From Stenocarpella maydis (Eukaryota > Ascomycota > Sordariomycetes > Diaporthales > Diaporthaceae), in assembly GCA_002270565.1 (NCBI GenBank), contig NQMI01000040.1:154506-218505 (forward strand): a stretch of DNA of 64,000 nucleotides. The letters run 5' to 3'. A model generated the notes under the pieces. The model ran no database searches. It saw only the letters and a program-made list of their open reading frames with translations, and was not told the DNA's origin. Made by a program: the position numbers and the translations under genes. Below are positions 54,760 to 64,000 of this stretch, one piece after another (the stretch's first letter is position 1; each line of letters begins with the position of its first letter).

Positions 54760-55640
54760 CATGTGCGCCTCATTCTGCTCTTTCCATTGGTACTTATATA
54801 TAGTGGAAATGTCCTTAAATCGCTCATACCCTTATCCCAACCTCCCAGGCACAAGAATATAAGAATTACGCAAATTGCTAGTCTAAATTATAGTTAGACG
54901 CCTTATATTAGTACTAATGATGCAAATAGTGCTTTAGATTACCAAAATACGCCTTAATAAGGTTAAAATTAGGCAAGTATGGGGGTAGATAATATAGTTT
55001 CACGCCTCTCTAGCTAACTGCCTCCTAGATTCTCTTATTATGATGCTAGGAAGCATTATTTATTATGAGAATTAACCTCAGTCTTAAGTATAGGTTTATC
55101 TTTAGTAATATACTTCCTAACAACCAGTTAAGGAAAAACTCTTTCATTATGTAACCCTTATATACTGTAATAGCAAGTAAGCCGTTAATCATAATCACCA
55201 GGAGGATATAGCAGCAAGCACCTCACTTAAGAAGACTTTCCACCCATAGAGTATACCCAACTAGTACCCAACCTGTCCTCCTTGCGCTATCACGCTTATT
55301 AAGACCCAACTCATTATAGTAAACAAACATATTAACTATATGGGGCGGCTTATTTACCTACTAAAGATAATACCCATGGAGATTCTCATTATGCTGCTAG
55401 GCCAGTATGTATACTTATTTATTAGACTAGTTATAGTCTGCAAGCACTTGCAATATTATCCTTATAAAAATATTGATTTAGAAATACTTAGCTAGGAAAT
55501 ACTATATTTTATTAAGGTATAGGTCTAGCTTATTAAGTAAAAGATCTTTTAGCTCCTATCCTATATAATCTACAGGTTAGTTAAGCTCTATAGCTTTATC
55601 TAGGTAAAGGCAGATAACTAACTTTTACAGCCTATTGCTC
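54760..55640 (-). pseudogene. Tc1/IS630-type (DDE_3) transposase, catalytically dead
   Basis: On the minus strand the DDE_3 core reads in order: VYYNELGLNKR (55291-55324), ARRTGWVLVGYT, KGYIMKEFFLNWLL, INNAS-x-HH (55049-55066), then GVKLYYLPPYLPNFNLIK (54949-55000), and GHF further down. The family pattern has Asp in the first (Y-D-E-S), Asp in the second (M-D-N-A-S) and Glu in the third (D-F-N-P-I-E). Here these are Asn, Asn and Lys, each explained by one G-to-A change, and stop codons interrupt the frame. This is typical RIP damage. The helix-turn-helix N-terminus (55640 upward) is too damaged to outline. Confidence 0.75.
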
Positions 55641-55891
55641 CAACTTAATACTATTTAATAGTGAGAGCGATGGTATGCTCAAGGTGACAGTTCTGGTGGT
55701 GGTAACTCTCTTCCGGTACTGCTGGATAGTAGCCCTACTGCACCGGAATTCCGCCTATAGCTACTTGTTTGGTGGTAATAGCTTAGAGTGTAAATAAAAC
55801 TCTAACCGCTATAACTCCACGCTTGATAGACGGTGGCTAGCCATCGTGACCCCCTCAGTTAAGAGTATAGGCAACATTATTTACATTAATG

Positions 55892-56005
55892 TGGTTGTCT
55901 AGGCGAGAATTGTGAGTTTCCTGGCCGCCCAGCCAAATTTTGGTGGCACGTGCGGAAACGGCTAATTTACCGGGGGGGGGGCATCACTTCGCTTGTCACA
56001 GACAG
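55892..56005 (-). repeat. Right terminal inverted repeat of the 3.9-kb element
   Basis: Reverse complement of 52091-52202 with C/T-type differences; ends ...GCTTGTCACAGACAG. Confidence 0.85.
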
Positions 56006-56747
56006 CAGACGCTGACATCAGACGGCTGTTATCAGAGGGTTAGATCGGGGTCTCCATCGACGACTGCTTGCATCAATGCTGTTATCCTTCATGTGCGCTT
56101 CGTCTGCGCTTCGTCTACTAGCCATCGTTTCAAACTGTATCCCGTCTTCTGCTGCGCTTTACCAGGCATAGGCTGGATGCACTCTCGGCCCGGCAGCACT
56201 TGGGTCCCGTTGATATTCCTAACTACCCCTGATGACACCTGAGGTCTAACCATGGTACAGCGAGCTGCGAACTGCCGTATTCCCGGTAGACCAATCTCGC
56301 CCCTCGTCCTGGGCACATTATGTTTGTTCATTTACCATCGCTCATCCCATATCGCTGTCATCGACCACGAGCTAGTCAGTCGTGCTTGGACCCGCCAATA
56401 GACCCGATAACCTTTTCCACCTCGACCATCAGCCAGGCAGCCAGTCCCGCGTACTAGTATATATCAAGTGGATATGGGGCTTGGATACCCAGTTTTGACC
56501 AACCATCTCCCCCAATCGCTTCATTACCACGTTTTCTCAACACTTCTCTTCGAGGCTTTTTCACAAAGTCACACCTCTCTCGCCAAGGACAACGTGCCCC
56601 GATAGGTCTATATCCTGCCCGGCTCACCCAATATTCCAGCGAGCCCCATCTGCCTGCACGCCATCCACCTACCTCTGCACACAACGGCTGCTGGACAGGC
56701 CCACCGGCCTTGTACAGCCTTTGCGCTTGGACACGCACCATCACTGA
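56006..56747. other. Upstream region of the bZIP gene
   Basis: 740 bases between the transposon end and the bZIP start codon. It contains a pyrimidine-rich part (about 56400-56560), as is common in fungal promoters. No separate gene. Confidence 0.5.
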
Positions 56748-57902
56748 ATGGCAAGTGCCCCAACCAGACGCGACGGTAATGTTGAAAATGAACATGCTGG
56801 GTCGTGCATGAGCTACTGTGATCACGAGAATGATGCGAGCGTGGCGTCGACACCTCAGTATGGCGATCCCTTCAACAGCATGTACAGCTCAACATTGCTC
56901 CCAAATGACGGCGCCTACAACATACTTATACCCAGCAACGTCTGGCCCGCCGGATCAACGGCAGCAACAACAGGCATAACTTTCGCAGACCCCATGACCT
57001 CGCCCACTGCTACTGCGCAATGCATACCTATGCCTTTTTCCGTCCTCATCATTGGGGCTTCCGCCATGACACCAAACGACATACGAATGCAGGCCGAAGA
57101 ATCGGCCTATATAAACCCAGGCACGACATGGTGGCCTGCTTCCCAGAGCGATGCGGGAAGCAGCAGCAACCTGACGACACCAGCAACGAACTTGAGCGTT
57201 GCCATGCCGAATCTTCAAGACCCAGAGATGGAAGACACGTTTTTTGCGAACGTACCGACGGACCTGAGCCAGCTCGGTATTCTTCCAGGCTCACTACGAT
57301 GCAGCCTACCACGCAGGACGAGCATGCCTTGTGTACCTTGGCCCAGCATGGCATGGACGGGACTCGAGAGCATTGCATCACGGCCTGTTACCTCGGCAGG
57401 CACCTTTGGCCATTCGCAGATTTCATCAAGGCTGGTCTCTGGCACCAACTCACCAACACCAGGCGCGCGCAGCAGCACGGGTCAAAGGCGACCAGCGAGC
57501 TCGAGGAGGACCAGTTCTGGGGCTACCAGTAACACGCAGTCGCAACCGCAACCGCTCTCGCTGAGAGGGGCAGCCCTCGAGAAGCGGTCTCGCAACCGGG
57601 CTGCGGCAAAGAAGTGCCGCGCCAAGAGCAAGGCGGCGGAAGAGGCGCTCGAGGCCCAGGAGAGGGCCGAGGCGCAGAGGCACGAGCAGCTGTCGGCAAC
57701 CCTCCAGGCGCTGCAGTTGGAGGTGTTCGAGCTCAAGAACGAGATCCTACGGCACGCCGGCTGCGGCGACGTGCTCATACGGAACTACCTGGCCAGCATG
57801 GCCAGGTCCCTGGCGACCCAGGGCGACGACCGCGCCGCCGAGGGAGCACTGGGCGACGGCTGGTCGGTTCCTGACTGGGGAAATATGCAGCCACCACCAT
57901 GA
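56748..57902 (+). CDS. bZIP transcription factor
   Basis: A 384-residue, single-exon nuclear factor. The first 270 residues are Ser/Thr/Pro-rich and without fixed structure (probable regulatory or activation region). The basic region is at about 276-296 (ALEKRSRNRAAAKKCRAKSK), with the invariant Asn and Arg of bZIP proteins in N-R-A-A-A-K-K-C-R, closest to the ATF/CREB-like (Atf1, Aft1) type. It is followed by a leucine zipper at about 298-338 (LEAQERAEAQ...LSATLQALQLEVFELKNEIL). The C-terminus after CGDVLIRNYLASMA is short. Such factors bind TGACGTCA-like sites; one lies at 7011-7018, too far away to infer a link. The middle part (about 185-230) is unusual enough that a missed intron cannot be excluded. 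Confidence 0.88.
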   Translation: MASAPTRRDGNVENEHAGSCMSYCDHENDASVASTPQYGDPFNSMYSSTLLPNDGAYNILIPSNVWPAGSTAATTGITFADPMTSPTATAQCIPMPFSVLIIGASAMTPNDIRMQAEESAYINPGTTWWPASQSDAGSSSNLTTPATNLSVAMPNLQDPEMEDTFFANVPTDLSQLGILPGSLRCSLPRRTSMPCVPWPSMAWTGLESIASRPVTSAGTFGHSQISSRLVSGTNSPTPGARSSTGQRRPASSRRTSSGATSNTQSQPQPLSLRGAALEKRSRNRAAAKKCRAKSKAAEEALEAQERAEAQRHEQLSATLQALQLEVFELKNEILRHAGCGDVLIRNYLASMARSLATQGDDRAAEGALGDGWSVPDWGNMQPPP

Positions 57903-59330
57903 TGCGCGGAATACTGCCGGTGGAGGGCCCGCCGGACAGCGGCACCTGTGTTCGGCGAGCACAGCAGTGGCTGAGGACATGGTGGGACCCCCAAGGCCGA
58001 GATCTTATGCGACTGTTGTCCCGGCCCTCCCCCCGGACGAAGGGGGGAGGGGGTGGCGGCGTTTTCTTTGAGCGGTGCATCAAAAAGGCTACACATCGGA
58101 TGCACTCTTGTTCTGTTCAGGTACCGCCGCAGTCGAGGGCATTTTATCTCACCTATGGGCCCCAGTGACCTAGGAATATCCTAAACATTCAAACTCTTCG
58201 GGATTGAGGCAGAAGGAAGCAGAGGCAATAAGTGGCACTTGGCCAAAGCGAATCAAAAAGGTATTGTTACATTCGTATGGGTGTGAGCTTTTGCTCAGAT
58301 GTGTCCCCAAGTTCCGCGACGGTTACGAAAAGCGCAAATAGACTGAGGGTTTCATATAGGTATCGCAACAGCGGATATCGTTTGACAACGGGGAAAGCGT
58401 TTCTATGTTCGGGTAGGTCATTACATTATCAATTTACTCATGCCAGAAATCTAGGGTAGTACCTAGGTGTTCGTTGTGCACATGATCATCATGGTTCCTG
58501 AGCCACTGGATGTTCATCCAGTCTTTTGAATCTTGCCCAAGGTATGATGGAACGAGACCCCACGAATTCCTGGAGAGGCTTATATACAAGCAGGGTGGCA
58601 GCACGTATGACAACGCCCACCGCTGATCGCCCCACCAAGGTTGACCTTCCATGCCCGAGTACTACTACTAGTATGTTGTTGTCAACAGGCGTCCTGTCTC
58701 CCCACAGCTGATTTTCTCATTACTGTTAATCTCCTCTGCAGCGCTAGCATGGATGAGATCAAAGCGGCCGGCGACTATTCCCGTGTTCCGAGAACGAACC
58801 ACGGCCTCACCCCTTCCGCCGTCCTTGTAAGTTTCCTCAAAGGCCCATTCCAACATGAAACGAACTTGGTTCACCTTTTTGTGCTGTATTTGCTGCCGGA
58901 GATTGCAGCAACGACATATTAGAAGGGGTTATGGAAATCCTCCTTAGGGCCACCTTACTTCGTTGAGTGGATGCTCAAGTGATGCCACTAGGATCTCGAA
59001 GTCATACCTAGGTACCCACCCACTGATGAGAACTCTCTTTTCCCCTTCCGAATTACTTATAATTCATCGATGCTTTGCGCTTTTTACATATGCAAATCTA
59101 TATGTGAGACCGGAGACCACAGGAGTCGCGACGGACGGTGCACTGGTACATCACCCACGCCCACTTCCACCAACACCTACATCTTTAGCACCCACCTGAC
59201 ACTATAAAGATAGAACACATGTAACTTCCATTATTCCTGGTGAGTTAGCTTTGATAGATGATAGTGTCACTACGATGGTCTCATTTGTGTACCGGTGTGC
59301 CTTTCATTTCGTCTGGTGCGTATCTCCGTG

Positions 59331-59383
<53 letters not shown>

Positions 59384-60735
59384 GAAAGAGACGGGTCACA
59401 GTACTTCATGTATCATATCGACTGGATTTTAATGTGACACAAGGCTCCTTTTCAGACTTGTCTGCATGAATAGTCTCCCCATCTCCTCATCCAACGAGTG
59501 ACTTACTTCTTACTGAGTGGAGCTGTTGATATGTAAATATTCTTTCCTGTTCCCCCAGTTTCTAAGGGGATTTCCCACATCCTCTATCTAACCCTGTGTA
59601 TCATTATTTTCTTCAATTATATCAAACGAAATACTTGGATACCCTTGGTATGTTCGTTCGCGAAGAGTAGAACATGATCCGGTACCAAGAACCAGCACGG
59701 CTTTGCCATGTCCTCGTGGGTGAGCTCCACACCAGCTTTCAAGTCTCCAGAAGTGATATTCTGGATGTCCCTGGTTGAATTTCATCCAAGAATCTGCCGT
59801 GGGTTCACAACCCCCGAGTTCTCGAGATCCAACGCCGAGTTCCTAATGTGACGAGTCGCGAATACTGCTGCCCGGCGCCGTCGTGCACCTGCCATCCTGC
59901 GCGGCGCTGAGTTTACCGAGCTGGCCCCCTTTTATCCTCTCTACTCGGACATTCTCAACGAGTTCATCCTGTGCGCGGATTTGCACCACAAGCGTTGATG
60001 GAGATGCACCCTCGGCACCACATCTGACCCTCCAAGCGATCATCAAGCGCGCCCCGGGCCGGCTCGGAGGGATAACGGATGGCCCGGGGCCCGGAACCCG
60101 AGGCACGGCTGAGGAAAAACTGGACGGGGGCCGGGTTCTTTGCCTATGGGGCTGCTGATACATGGGTTCACTATGGAGTACCGGATGCACTGCTTCGTGT
60201 CGCTATTCAGGGTGGGGCTTAGCGTGTTTGGGTTACAGCTGATTGTGACCACGTGTATCAATTGATACTTATGGCATCGACTGCCACCGCGAGCAGGGCG
60301 GGGATATCATGCGGTTTTCAATTTCCTTGGGCAGATATTCGGGATGGCCTTTGCCTTCTATGTGATATTGCTGTGCCAGAGGACTGGGCACCAATTTGCA
60401 TTCTTGTTGTATGCCATCTAAGACAGTATTCTTGGTTTCGTACCTTTATAGAGAAAGGAAAGGAAATTAGGTTTTCGTTTTGAGAGGAGCGAAAAGACTC
60501 AGAACGGGACAAGGTGTTAATTTAGAATCAACCTCATAGAGGGTCAACTGCGTGGTCAGGTCTGACCATGTCAGAATTATAAGAATAAATCGTAAAGTCA
60601 TTGGATTCAGATCGCGCATCTGTCAAAACAAAACACCTCCATTGGCACAAGAGATCCGCCCTGAAATTCGGTATATACAAGAAATGTGCCCATCTGGCTC
60701 AACATCCCACTATAAAAATACTATCAAACTAAAAA
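57903..60735. other. Gene-poor intergenic region
   Basis: 2.8 kb without a supported gene. It contains CCTAGGTA-type words near 58460 and 59008 and a CA/TA microsatellite at 59333-59383. It separates the 3' ends of the bZIP and oxalate decarboxylase genes. Confidence 0.5.
59333..59383. repeat. (CA)n(TA)n compound microsatellite
   Basis: About 15 CA units followed by about ten TA-type units; an intergenic simple repeat. Confidence 0.95.
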
Positions 60736-62474
60736 TTAAGCAAAGAAGGTGACCTCCCTCTTAATCTCCTCGACGCTTCCCTCGACGCTCCTCGCAGCAG
60801 CGGCAGGTGTGGCGCTCCGGGTCGCAGCAGGGGCGTCACCACCACCGAGAGACGCAGTAGCCAGCGAGGTCATGTTGAGAGGACCCTGCTTGATGTACTC
60901 CTTTTCCTTGGGAAGGCTCTCCCAGAGACCCTCAGGCAGGTTGAGGTGATCCTGGACGACCTGCTTGGGGGTGAGAGCGAGCCATTGCGCGGCGCTGACG
61001 TCGGAGAACTTGGGAGCCTGGAGGACCTCGAGGAAGATGACGTCCTCGGTGCCCGTATTCTCGACGTAGTGGCTCGCAGCCTGCGGGATGTAACCGACGC
61101 CCCCGGCTGTGAAGTCAAAGGTCCGGGCAGACTCGGGGGCCTTGTAGACGGTGATGCGTGCGGAGCCCTGCAGGAAGTAGTTCCACTCGGGAGAGGTCAG
61201 GTGCCAGTGGATCTCACGCATCGCGCCCGGCTGCACGACCACGAGAGCTGCGGCGAAATTGGAGGCGATGGGGAAGGTCGTCGGGTCGAGGATCTTGACG
61301 GAGCCGCCGGGGGTCTCGTGGGGCTTCTGCTCGGACCAGTGGTAGGTGTACGAGCTACGAGAGCCGTCGAGCGAGCCGGCGGACGAGGTCAGGTTTTGGG
61401 TGTCGTCAATGTCCTTGGGCTGAGGCGTGCCGTTGAAGATCTATGGTGTAAAACTCAGCGGCTGGTTATCAAGGACGGGGGAGAGAGTATGGCAACGACT
61501 TACGTATAGCTGATCCTGCGGGATGTTCTTGAACGCGCTAGGGTCAGCCTTGAAGTTCTTGGACAGCACGCTCACAGGCGTACGCAGCATCATCTCGGAC
61601 AGGAGGAAGGTCTCGTCCTCTGAGAAGGCACCGTCATCAAAGACAAGCAGGAACTCGCATCCCTCATCGAAGGCCTGGATGCTGTGGGGAACTCCGCTGG
61701 GGAAGAACCAGACATCACCCGCGCAAAGATCATCGACATCAGTCGCGCCGTCCTCGTTGACTGCGGAAACCCGCACACAGCCCTTGAGCATCAGCGACCA
61801 CTCATTAGCCGTGTGCCAGTGGAGCTCACGGTAGGCATTGGGACCAAGCCTCATGTCCACCCCGGCCATAGCCGTGGCGGAGGGCAGGACGTCTATGTTC
61901 TGTTGCCGTGCCCACCCGGAGCCAGGTTGGGAGCCGGCGCGGTTGTGCGACAGACCTAGGGGCCACATGGCGTTCTCGACATCACCGCTGTCGGTGCCAG
62001 GGGGGGCGAAGAGATCGGGGTTGATGCGGTCGTAGTAGTAGGTGCGTGGCCCGGGGTCAGTGCCGCCAAACCCTCCCCTCTCGGGCTGGGGGGCATCGAC
62101 GCTGTTGAAGTCGAGATACAGTCCCAGCTTTCTGTCTGCAGACTGACCGGGCACGAACTGCGGGTCCCCAACGACGGCTGACTCGGAGTTTACATCCGGA
62201 TGGGGAGCGTTGCCGCCGAGGAGGCTCTCGTCACCGTAGAGGGAGCCAGAAGGGGCAGTGACGGTTGGGATCGGGGGATTAACACCACCGACCGAGCCAG
62301 AGTTCTCGCCATAGTCCCCCGCCCTGGAAACAGCGAGTTAGTAGGTGCCACTTGAAGGGAGAAGCCTATGGGAGGCAATTGTATAGGGGAGACTCACTGA
62401 GGTGCCGGTATGGCATAGCAGAAGGGCAGAGCCTGGAGGAGGCCCGTGGTGAGGGCATATCCGCGAGAATACAT
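60736..62474 (-). CDS. Secreted oxalate decarboxylase (bicupin), three exons
   Basis: A manganese bicupin converting oxalate to formate and CO2. Exons: 62474-62398, 62323-61504, 61440-60736. Introns GTGAGT...CCAG (74 bases) and GTAAGT...ATAG (63 bases). The 1602 bases give 533 residues in frame. The signal peptide is MYSRGYALTTGLLQALPFCYA, followed by a Gly/Pro-rich linker. Cupin 1 metal ligands are H194, H196 and E200 (ELHWHTANEWSLMLKG) and H239 (GVPHSIQ). Cupin 2 ligands are H377, H379 and E384 (EIHWHLTSPEWNYFLQG) and H423 (ASHYVEN). VDMRLGPNAYRELHWH and GGTDPGPRTYYYDRINPDLF are typical. The lid loop that reads SENST in well-studied enzymes is SEDET here (about 260-264); it keeps the Glu thought to act as proton donor. 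The Ala/Ser-rich C-terminal tail is longer than usual. It likely manages oxalate outside the cell. Confidence 0.9.
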
Positions 62475-64000
62475 CTTGAAGACAGGGAGATAGGTATTCC
62501 GGGTATCTACCTAGGTATGTGACCGGCAGTGCTGCTATACCGAAAGAGCGTGAGTGATGAGTGCGGGATGACGAGAAATGGTTGATGAAATGAGAGGAGA
62601 TGCTGCCCTCTTATACACCCGTACGGCATCATACTTGAGACTTGAAATATTTACTATCCGTGATGGCCATGGTGCACATGTTTACCCGGTATCTCCCCCC
62701 ACCAAGCATTGTGGTGGAGGTAGTTAGCGCGAAGAGGTCATCGCGGAGAATAGAGTAGCAATGGTGTGTGCCCTGGCCCATTCACACTGCATATTGGTTC
62801 ACATGCATTTCGCCCCACCGGGATTTCTGGGCAGACATGCAGAAATGCTGGCCCCCTGGAGTTGATTACTGTAATTCACCTTGCTTGTCTCGTTTCTTGG
62901 CATAGTCGTAGTCCAGGACCCAATAAGCCTACAGCCTCATGATGTCACATACATGTATCGGACGAAAAGGGCGGTGATGAGAAAGTCGTGTAGCCCAGGC
63001 TGGCGCCAATAGGATCTTCGCGGGAGCGATGTGTGAAGTGGCGTATTATATCCCGTGGTGGTCGAGGCCACTAGCGCCGCAGGGGGTCGTCGTTCGCACC
63101 TCATGTTCGCTAGTAACTCGGCGTTTGATGGTTAGGTAGATTTGACGCAGCGAGTACTCGACATACTGACACATCAGACGTCCTGATATGTTGCATATCT
63201 GTTGACGAGTTTTGGCCCCGCGTGTAGGATCCCGTGGTCTGCCTTCGCCCCATGGGTGGCCATGGCGCAGAGGAGCTTGACAGAAGCCTGCCCGTGCTTT
63301 TCGGGCCCGAAGTGCGGATCTGCAGTATCCACAGGTAGTACTCCGTGTAGACCAACTTGCTCACTGGCACGCTGTTGGCTCAGCAAAGAGCGGCAGGACC
63401 GGGTGTACGACAGGAGACTTGCGATGGCTTGCTCGTTCGCTCGGACACCCGGGGGAGTCCCGGAATCTCATACCACCACAACAGAGACAAGGGAAGCGGC
63501 AAACAAAACCTGAGGGGGGTTGTATCGCGCTCCACATAGCTTGCCTGTCGGCGCTCCCGTCGTCAACAAATACGCAGGTGTGATAAGGCACCTACATCCT
63601 TCTTTGCGGGTGTACCAGACCGGCAATAAGGCATGGCGAGCGGGATGCGATCCGCCGTACCGCGTGGAGCAAGATGGGCCTATTTTTAGGCATTAGGCTC
63701 GCATCTCAGTAATCTCAGTAGTCTTTGCGGGGTGGTTACAGATTGAGGGGACCGGCCGGCAGGGGCAACATGCTCGGTGAGAGAGGCAGAGAGGGGCTCG
63801 TGTCACGGTGCCACGGCATCGGCCCCGGCAAAGGCGCACCATGTGTTCGAGGAGTCATCACCGCGCCGTCACGGCCAGGTCCCTCGAAGGCCTCTCCGAA
63901 ACCGACACCGAGCCGAGGCAGAGGCGAGGTCGGGATGAAGCCGTGCAGATCGCGCGGGTGGGATGGCTGGGTGGCATCGCGCTGTCAGGGCGTGCAATGA
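62475..64000. other. Upstream region of oxalate decarboxylase to window end
   Basis: 1.5 kb. A CCTAGGTA-type word (62507-62514) lies close to the gene start, and AT-rich promoter-like sequence follows. The open frame from 63725 to the edge is Gly/Arg-rich, resembles no family and is not called. Confidence 0.5.

Larger units (their letters stand above)
52091..56005. mobile_element. 3.9-kb DNA transposon with long TIRs and two degraded genes
   Basis: Bounded by about 112-bp inverted repeats (52091-52202 and 55892-56005). A Tc1/IS630-type (DDE_3) transposase lies on the minus strand at about 55640-54760. A second, plus-strand coding remnant lies at about 52400-54600, so the two run tail to tail. 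Both are interrupted by TAG/TAA codons where CAG/CAA is expected. The interior is TA-rich, with a GC-rich unmutated patch at about 53150-53355. I cannot identify a target-site duplication. Confidence 0.75.

Noticed and set aside
63725..64000. 91-codon frame running to the window end
   Set aside because: Gly/Arg/Pro-rich, typical of GC-rich non-coding DNA; cannot be supported as a partial gene.
1..64000. tRNA, rRNA or CRISPR features
   Set aside because: I looked for B-box-like GGTTCGA words in tRNA-like context, rRNA-like blocks and regularly spaced repeats and found none that hold up; a tRNAscan-type search would be decisive.

Overview
The window looks like nuclear DNA of a filamentous ascomycete (Pezizomycotina, probably a Sordariomycete). 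Genes carry short GT-AG introns of about 55-120 bases (one of 163 and one of 320). Coding regions are GC-rich at third positions. The repertoire is fungal: a 7TM-RGS protein, DHA1 and ACS-type MFS carriers, secreted GH31 and GH43 enzymes, a bicupin oxalate decarboxylase and a bZIP factor. Transposon copies are riddled with TAG/TAA codons where Gln is expected, and C-to-T type transitions separate the copies, as repeat-induced point mutation (RIP) produces. Species cannot be named from the sequence.

Layout. 1-6.6 kb: transporters (the 3' part of an AAAP amino-acid permease, a DMT/EamA carrier, and a DHA1 MFS carrier on the minus strand). 7.9-17 kb: small-molecule metabolism, with a DUF829/PaxU-type hydrolase, an IlvD/Edd dehydratase carrying a frameshift, an Ldh2-type malate/lactate dehydrogenase, a three-exon Dabb protein, and an FMN-dependent lactate 2-monooxygenase-like enzyme. 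17.2-19.3 kb: a five-exon 7TM-RGS receptor-like regulator. About 21.2-23.8 kb: a RIP-degraded MULE transposase. 25-30.7 kb: two secreted glycosidases on the minus strand (GH31 alpha-glucosidase; GH43 with a CBM35-like tail). 32.8-35.7 kb: a caspase-like domain fused to C2H2 zinc fingers. 38.9 kb: a 198-bp MITE. 39.4-41.3 kb: a seven-exon ACS-family MFS carrier. 41.6-43.9 kb: a truncated and a full-length Fot1/pogo element. 44.1-46.6 kb: an unusual SNF2-like protein. 48.3-49.3 kb: a beta-carbonic anhydrase. 52.1-56.0 kb: a 3.9-kb element with about 112-bp terminal inverted repeats, holding a dead Tc1/IS630-type transposase and an unknown second gene. 56.7-57.9 kb: a bZIP factor. 60.7-62.5 kb: a secreted oxalate decarboxylase.

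How the genes may work together. The secreted GH31, GH43 and oxalate decarboxylase, plus several sugar or acid carriers, suit a plant-associated or saprotrophic life. The dehydratase, Ldh2 dehydrogenase and hydroxy-acid oxidase lie within 8 kb and could handle sugar or hydroxy acids, but this is inference from families and proximity only. The strongest candidates for something little described are the caspase-like/zinc-finger fusion, the SNF2-like protein with an altered Walker A motif and a cysteine cluster, and the two-gene, long-TIR transposon.

Multi-exon models were built by hand from splice consensus, frame continuity and family continuity. All complete models close in frame except the dehydratase. 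Single N bases at 21157, 42024 and 50831 lie in or beside repeats or homopolymers and may mark assembly joins.
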